A DNA stretch of 64,000 nucleotides from Pararoseomonas baculiformis (GTDB lineage: Bacteria; Pseudomonadota; Alphaproteobacteria; Acetobacterales; Acetobacteraceae): NCBI RefSeq assembly GCF_017813395.1, contig NZ_JAGIZB010000001.1, positions 394,341 through 458,340 on the forward strand. Reading direction: 5' to 3'. The translations under genes and the position numbers were made by a program. A model generated the notes under the pieces. That model did no database searches, had not been told where the DNA came from, and was given only the letters and a program-made list of their open reading frames with translations. Shown piece after piece: positions 60,186-64,000 of the stretch (positions are counted from its first letter, which is position 1; each line of letters begins with the position of its first letter).

Positions 60186-60203
60186 GCATACAGTCCTGCA
60201 TGC
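60186..60203. promoter_or_regulatory. Candidate GntR operator
   Basis: GCATACAGTCCTGCATGC, an imperfect 18-bp palindrome (7 of 9 base pairs symmetric), 15 bp upstream of the gntR start. Position and symmetry fit an autoregulatory operator for the FCD-type regulator. Confidence 0.5.
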
Positions 60204-60236
60204 AGGTCAAGCGAGGCCGTGCGCCGATCGTGGCCC

Positions 60237-61106
60237 TCATCCCTGGCCGATGAGGTTTTCCAGATACTGGCCATAGCCGCTCTTGTTCTGCTTCGCGGCG
60301 AGGCCGCGCAGGGCGGCATCGTCGATGAAGCCCTGGCGCCAGGCGATTTCCTCGGGCGAGGCGATCTTCATGCCCGTGCGCTTCTCGATGGCGCGGACAT
60401 ACTCGCCAGCCTCCAGCAGGCTGTCATGGGTGCCGGTGTCGAGCCAGGCATAGCCGCGGCCGAGGCGGATCACGCGGAGCGAACCCTCCTCCATGTAGAG
60501 GCGGTTGAGGTCGGTGATCTCGAGTTCCCCGCGGGGGGAGGGCTTGAGGGAGCGGGAGAGCGCGGAGGCGCGTCCGTCATAGAAGTAGAGTCCGGTGACG
60601 GCCCAGTCCGAGCGCGGTGACCTTGGCTTCTCCTCCAGCGAGACGGCCCGCTGGGCCTCGTCGAACTCCACCACGCCGTAGCGCTCGGGATCGGCCACGC
60701 GGTAGGCGAAGACGGAGGCGCCGGGGCCCTCCACCTTGGCCTCGGCCATGCGGTCGTCCAGGTCATGGCCGTGGAAGATGTTGTCCCCCAGCACGAGGGC
60801 GGAGGGGGAGCCGGCCAGGAATTCCTCGCCGAGGATGAAGGCCTGGGCGAGGCCATCCGGGCGGGGCTGCTCCACATAGGTGAGGCGGATGCCCCACTGC
60901 TCGCCGGTGCCGAGGAGCCGCCTGAAGAGCGGCAGGTCATGCGGGGTGGAGATGAGAAGGATGTCCCGGATCCCCGCCAGCATGAGGACGGAGAGCGGGT
61001 AGTAGATCATCGGCTTGTCGAAGACGGGCAGGAGCTGCTTCGAGACGGCCATGGTCGCCGGATAGAGGCGCGTGCCACTGCCGCCGGCGAGGATGATGCC
61101 CTTCAT
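60237..61106 (-). CDS. rfbA: Glucose-1-phosphate thymidylyltransferase
   Basis: A 289-residue nucleotidyltransferase. It opens [45 protein letters not shown], with the GGxGTRL loop and catalytic KQ/K residues, then [13 protein letters not shown] and [18 protein letters not shown]. It makes dTDP-glucose from dTTP and glucose 1-phosphate, the first step to dTDP-L-rhamnose. The ATG at 61106 overlaps the rfbD stop by 4 bp. It is the last gene of rfbCBDA, read leftward. Feedback inhibition by dTDP-rhamnose is expected from the family. Confidence 0.97.
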   Translation of the reverse strand: MKGIILAGGSGTRLYPATMAVSKQLLPVFDKPMIYYPLSVLMLAGIRDILLISTPHDLPLFRRLLGTGEQWGIRLTYVEQPRPDGLAQAFILGEEFLAGSPSALVLGDNIFHGHDLDDRMAEAKVEGPGASVFAYRVADPERYGVVEFDEAQRAVSLEEKPRSPRSDWAVTGLYFYDGRASALSRSLKPSPRGELEITDLNRLYMEEGSLRVIRLGRGYAWLDTGTHDSLLEAGEYVRAIEKRTGMKIASPEEIAWRQGFIDDAALRGLAAKQNKSGYGQYLENLIGQG

Positions 61107-62005
61107 GCCCTGGTCTTCTCCATCGGCCCGATAAGCGCGTCGAGGCAGCGCGAGAGGGATTGGCGCCAGTCCGCCGGCTGGATGCCGTGGATGCGTGCGA
61201 TGCGGCCGCAATCCAGTCGTCCGTCGGCCGGGCGGCGCGCGGGGGTGGGGTATTCGGCGGTCGTGATGGCGCGCAGCTCCGGCGTCTTCAGGCCACGCGC
61301 GGCGGCTTCGGCAAAGATCGCCTGGGCGAAGCCGTGCCAGCTGGTGTGGGGTGCGCCGGTGAGGTGGAAGACGCCAAGGCCTTCATCCCCGGCTTTCGCA
61401 TCCGCAAGGCGGGGAAGGATGCGGGCGATGGCATCCGCCAGGTCGGCCGCGAAGGTGGGCGCGCCCTGCTGGTCGCTCACGACCGAGACGAGCGCGCGCT
61501 CCTGGCCCAGGCGCAGCATCGTCTTGACGAAGTTGCCGCCATGCGGGCTGCAAACCCAGGCGGTGCGGAGAATGATGCTGCGGGGATTGGCGGCCATCAC
61601 CGCCCTCTCCCCTGCCAGCTTGGATTCGCCATAGACGCCCACCGGGCCGGTGGGCGCGTCCTCGGCATAGGGCGCGCCGCCATCGCCGGGAAAGACATAG
61701 TCGGTCGAGACATGGACGAAGGGGATGCCGCGCCGCGCGGCGGCCTCGGCCAGGAGGCCGGCACCGGTGGCGTTCACGGCGAAGGCGAGGTCGCGCTGGC
61801 TCTCGGCCCTGTCCACGGCCGTGTAGGCGGCGGCGTTGATGATGACGTCCGGCGCCGCTGCCTCGACCGCGCGCGCGATCGAGGCGGGGTCGGTCAGGTC
61901 CAGCTCCGGGGCTTCCCCGGCGACGGGCTGGTGGCCGTCGCGCGGGAGGCGTTCCATCAGTTCGATGGCGAGCTGGCCCGTGCGGCCGGCGACGAGGATG
62001 CGCAT
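61103..62005 (-). CDS. rfbD: dTDP-4-dehydrorhamnose reductase
   Basis: A 300-residue SDR-type reductase. Cofactor motif [20 protein letters not shown] at the start, [50 protein letters not shown] with the catalytic YGESK, and [22 protein letters not shown]. It performs the last step of dTDP-L-rhamnose synthesis. The start overlaps the rfbB stop by one base (TGATG), and its stop overlaps rfbA. Cytoplasmic. Rhamnose serves lipopolysaccharide or exopolysaccharide. Confidence 0.97.
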   Translation of the reverse strand: MRILVAGRTGQLAIELMERLPRDGHQPVAGEAPELDLTDPASIARAVEAAAPDVIINAAAYTAVDRAESQRDLAFAVNATGAGLLAEAAARRGIPFVHVSTDYVFPGDGGAPYAEDAPTGPVGVYGESKLAGERAVMAANPRSIILRTAWVCSPHGGNFVKTMLRLGQERALVSVVSDQQGAPTFAADLADAIARILPRLADAKAGDEGLGVFHLTGAPHTSWHGFAQAIFAEAAARGLKTPELRAITTAEYPTPARRPADGRLDCGRIARIHGIQPADWRQSLSRCLDALIGPMEKTRA

Positions 62006-63075
62006 CAGGCCGCGCCCTTGGCCGGCTCGGGCAGGAGGCCGAGGCGCTCGCCGCTGTACTTGTTCTCGCGCAGCGGGCGCCACCAGGCCTCGTTCTCCAG
62101 GTACCAGCGGATGGTACGCTCGATCCCCTGCTCGAAGGTGACCGAGGAGCGCCAGCCCAGCTCGCGCTCGGCCTTGCCCGGGTCGATGGCGTAGCGGCGG
62201 TCATGGCCGGGCCGGTCGGCGACGAAGGTGATCAGCTCGCGCCGGGGGCGATCCGCGGGGCGGAGGCGGTCGAGCGTGTCGCAGATGGCGTGGACCACCT
62301 GCAGGTTCGTGCGCTCGGAGCGGCCGCCGATATTGTAGGTCTCACCCACCCTGCCCCTGGTCACGGCGGCGACGAGGGCGCGGACATGGTCCTCGACGAA
62401 GAGCCAGTCGCGGATGTTGCTGCCATCCCCATAGACCGGGAGCGGCACCCCCTCGAGCGCGTTGAGGGTGACCAGCGGGATCAGCTTCTCGGGGAAGTGG
62501 TAGGGGCCGTAGTTGTTCGAGCAGTTCGTGATGATGGTGGGCAGCCCATAGGTCTCGTGCCAGGCACGGGCGAGATGGTCCGAGCCCGCCTTGCTAGCCG
62601 AGTAGGGCGAGCGCGGGTCATAGGGCGTGGTCTCGGTGAAGACGCCGGTCGGGCCGAGGGAGCCGAAGACCTCGTCGGTCGAGACATGGAGGAAGCGGAA
62701 GGCCTTGCGGCGCGCCTCGTCATAGGTGGCCACGAGGCTCCGCGCCGCCTCCAGGAGGCTGAAGGTGCCCATGACATTGGTCTGGATGAAGGGTGCTGCC
62801 GAGGCGATGGAGCGGTCCACATGGCTCTCGGCCGCAAGGTGCATCACCGCATCCGGGGCGAAATCGGCGAAGGCGGTGCGCATGCGCTCGGCATCGCAGA
62901 TATCGGCCTGCAGGAAGGAGAAGCCGGGACGGCCCTCGCAGCCGGCGATGGTGCGGCGATCGCCGGCATAGGTGAGCTTGTCGATCACCAGCACCTCATG
63001 GCCGAGCTCGAGCACGAGCAGCCGCACGAGGGCCGAACCTATGAAGCCGGCGCCGCCGGTGACGATCACGCGCAT
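62005..63075 (-). CDS. rfbB: dTDP-glucose 4,6-dehydratase
   Basis: A 356-residue extended SDR. NAD motif [16 protein letters not shown] at 4-19, [14 protein letters not shown], the catalytic region [10 protein letters not shown] and [43 protein letters not shown], and [15 protein letters not shown]. It converts dTDP-glucose to dTDP-4-keto-6-deoxyglucose, the second step of the pathway. It lies 12 bp downstream of rfbC. Length is typical. Confidence 0.97.
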   Translation of the reverse strand: MRVIVTGGAGFIGSALVRLLVLELGHEVLVIDKLTYAGDRRTIAGCEGRPGFSFLQADICDAERMRTAFADFAPDAVMHLAAESHVDRSIASAAPFIQTNVMGTFSLLEAARSLVATYDEARRKAFRFLHVSTDEVFGSLGPTGVFTETTPYDPRSPYSASKAGSDHLARAWHETYGLPTIITNCSNNYGPYHFPEKLIPLVTLNALEGVPLPVYGDGSNIRDWLFVEDHVRALVAAVTRGRVGETYNIGGRSERTNLQVVHAICDTLDRLRPADRPRRELITFVADRPGHDRRYAIDPGKAERELGWRSSVTFEQGIERTIRWYLENEAWWRPLRENKYSGERLGLLPEPAKGAA

Positions 63076-63087
63076 GGGGATGGAGCC

Positions 63088-63711
63088 TCAGAAAGCGTCG
63101 GGGAGGTCGCGCAGGCGCGGGTGGCGGCGATCCTTGTCCGAGAGGACAGGGCCGCCGGGGAGATCGGGCCAGGGAAGCGCCAGGTCGGGATCGTCCCAGG
63201 CCAGGCCGCGGTCGCACTCCGGCGCATAGGTGTCCGTGACCTTGTAGGCGACGATGGTGTCCGGCTCGAGCGTGACAAAGCCGTGCGCGAAGCCGGCGGG
63301 CACATAGAACTGCTCGCCCGAATCGGAGGAAAGCTGGCAGGCGATATGCTGGCCGAAGCTCGGCGAGGCGCGACGGATATCGACCACGATATCGAGGATG
63401 GTGCCCTGCAGCACGCGCACCAGCTTGCCCTGGGCACGAGGCGGAAGCTGGAAATGCATCCCGCGCAGCGTGCCCGGGGTAGCGGAGAGAGACTGGTTGT
63501 CCTGGACGAAGCTATCGGGAACACCCACCGCCTCAAAATCCGGGCGGCTATAGGTTTCCATGAAGTAGCCGCGATGGTCGCCAAAGCGGCGCACCGTGAT
63601 CAGGAGCGGACCCTGGATGCTGAAAGGCTGTGCGGTGACATTGCCGCTCTTGCGGATCTCACCGGGAGGGAGGACCACGCGCAACTCATGATCCGCCAAC
63701 TTAGCTTGCAT
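63088..63711 (-). CDS. rfbC: dTDP-4-dehydrorhamnose 3,5-epimerase
   Basis: A 207-residue cupin-fold epimerase. Core from ITVRRFGDHRGYFMETYSRPDF, then FVQDNQSLSATPGTLRGMHFQLPPRAQGKLVRVLQGTILDIVVDIRRASPSFG and FYVPAGFAHGFVTL; the catalytic His is in GMHFQ. It converts the 4-keto-6-deoxyglucose intermediate to its L-form. About 30 residues precede the usual start, so translation may begin later than the ATG at 63711. First gene of rfbCBDA; a weak -10-like TATGTT lies on the reverse strand near 63750. It faces away from the rRNA terminator side. Confidence 0.95.
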   Translation of the reverse strand: MQAKLADHELRVVLPPGEIRKSGNVTAQPFSIQGPLLITVRRFGDHRGYFMETYSRPDFEAVGVPDSFVQDNQSLSATPGTLRGMHFQLPPRAQGKLVRVLQGTILDIVVDIRRASPSFGQHIACQLSSDSGEQFYVPAGFAHGFVTLEPDTIVAYKVTDTYAPECDRGLAWDDPDLALPWPDLPGGPVLSDKDRRHPRLRDLPDAF

Positions 63712-63828
63712 TATCGACGCCCCAGCCCGCACCGCCCTCTAGGTTCATAACATATGAGGGTGCGGATCACGAGACAGAGATGAGCACGCCGTTTCAGTCC
63801 GCCTCAGCGCGTCCTTTCCTCTCACGCG

Positions 63829-63865
63829 AAAACCCGCTCGGCCTTTGTAGGGCTGAGCGGGTTTT
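63829..63865 (-). terminator. Intrinsic terminator of the rRNA operon
   Basis: A perfect 11-bp stem, AAAACCCGCTC at 63829-63839 with GAGCGGGTTTT at 63855-63865. Read leftward after the 5S gene it ends in TTTT, as an intrinsic terminator should; the stem would also work in the other direction. The 5S gene ends about 20 bp upstream. Confidence 0.8.
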
Positions 63866-63885
63866 GTGTTTGTCGTGTACAGATC

Positions 63886-64000
63886 TGGTCTGGTGGCCTG
63901 GCGCCGACCGACTCTCCCGCGTCTTAAGACGCAGTACCATGGGCGCTGGGGTGTTTCACGGCCGAGTTCGGGATGGGATCGGGTGTATCAACCTCGCTGT
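63886..64000 (-). rRNA. rrf: 5S ribosomal RNA (5' end cut by window edge)
   Basis: The reverse strand reads CCCGATCCCATCCCGAACTC, the strongly conserved 5S loop, followed by GGCCGTGAAACACCCCAGCGCC and, nearer the end, CATGGTACTGCGTC and GGGAGAGTCGG. The 3' end, with the CCACCAGACCA arm, lies near 63886. About the first 10-15 bases lie beyond the window. The 23S and 16S genes are expected to the right. No tRNA follows the 5S before the terminator. Confidence 0.93.

Overview
This window comes from a very GC-rich alphaproteobacterial chromosome. It probably belongs to Acetobacteraceae, Roseomonas-like; this is inference from codon use, from the maeB/mutS/glnD and hrcA/rph/rdgB neighbourhoods, from an EipB-family gene, and from four Bug-type tricarboxylate-transporter receptors. 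It opens inside a glycerol kinase gene and closes inside a 5S rRNA gene. I see no CRISPR array, insertion sequence, transposase, integrase or tRNA.

Layout. 1-4.1 kb: glpK start, GST, AEC carrier, Bug receptor, methyltransferase-like protein. 4.1-5.75 kb: a small islet of less GC-rich DNA with an unknown lipoprotein and a probably frameshifted small gene. 5.8-15.8 kb: maeB, an oligopeptide-type binding protein, mutS and glnD (stop/start overlap), and a small charged protein. 15.8-32.6 kb: a catabolic block with an IclR regulator, OYE-type reductase, SMP-30 lactonase, two family III CoA-transferases, an HMG-CoA-lyase-like enzyme, two acyl-CoA dehydrogenases, two MaoC hydratase halves, two divergent MmgE/PrpD enzymes and three Bug receptors. 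32.7-37.5 kb: hrcA divergent from rph-rdgB, then motB-motA. 37.5-49 kb: thioesterases, an ABC binding protein, SDR, peroxiredoxin, yqgE, aspS, eipB, a porin, a secreted low-complexity protein and a MATE pump. 49-56.5 kb: BCCT and MFS transporters, alpha/beta hydrolase, FAH-family protein, HpxZ-like protein, SDR, PAS protein. 56.5-60.2 kb: a GntR-led operon of 2-hydroxyacid dehydrogenase, D-amino-acid-dehydrogenase-like oxidase and Asp/Glu racemase-family protein. 60.2-63.7 kb: rfbCBDA for dTDP-L-rhamnose. 63.8-64 kb: end of a ribosomal RNA operon.

The most interesting signal is in the 16-32 kb block. A 15-bp palindrome of the form ATTCGC-N3-GCGAAT occurs in five intergenic control regions of the block: before iclR/OYE, HMG-lyase/Bug, the acyl-CoA dehydrogenases, the second CoA-transferase, and between the two MmgE/PrpD genes. 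At iclR it lies just upstream of a good -10 box. This suggests one local regulon, probably run by the IclR protein, for import, CoA activation, oxidation, hydration and cleavage of an unidentified (branched or unsaturated) carboxylic acid. Other points of note are a porin whose signal peptide is in frame only from an ATC codon behind a good Shine-Dalgarno, a palindrome over the hrcA -10 box, and a GntR operator candidate before the D-amino-acid-type operon.
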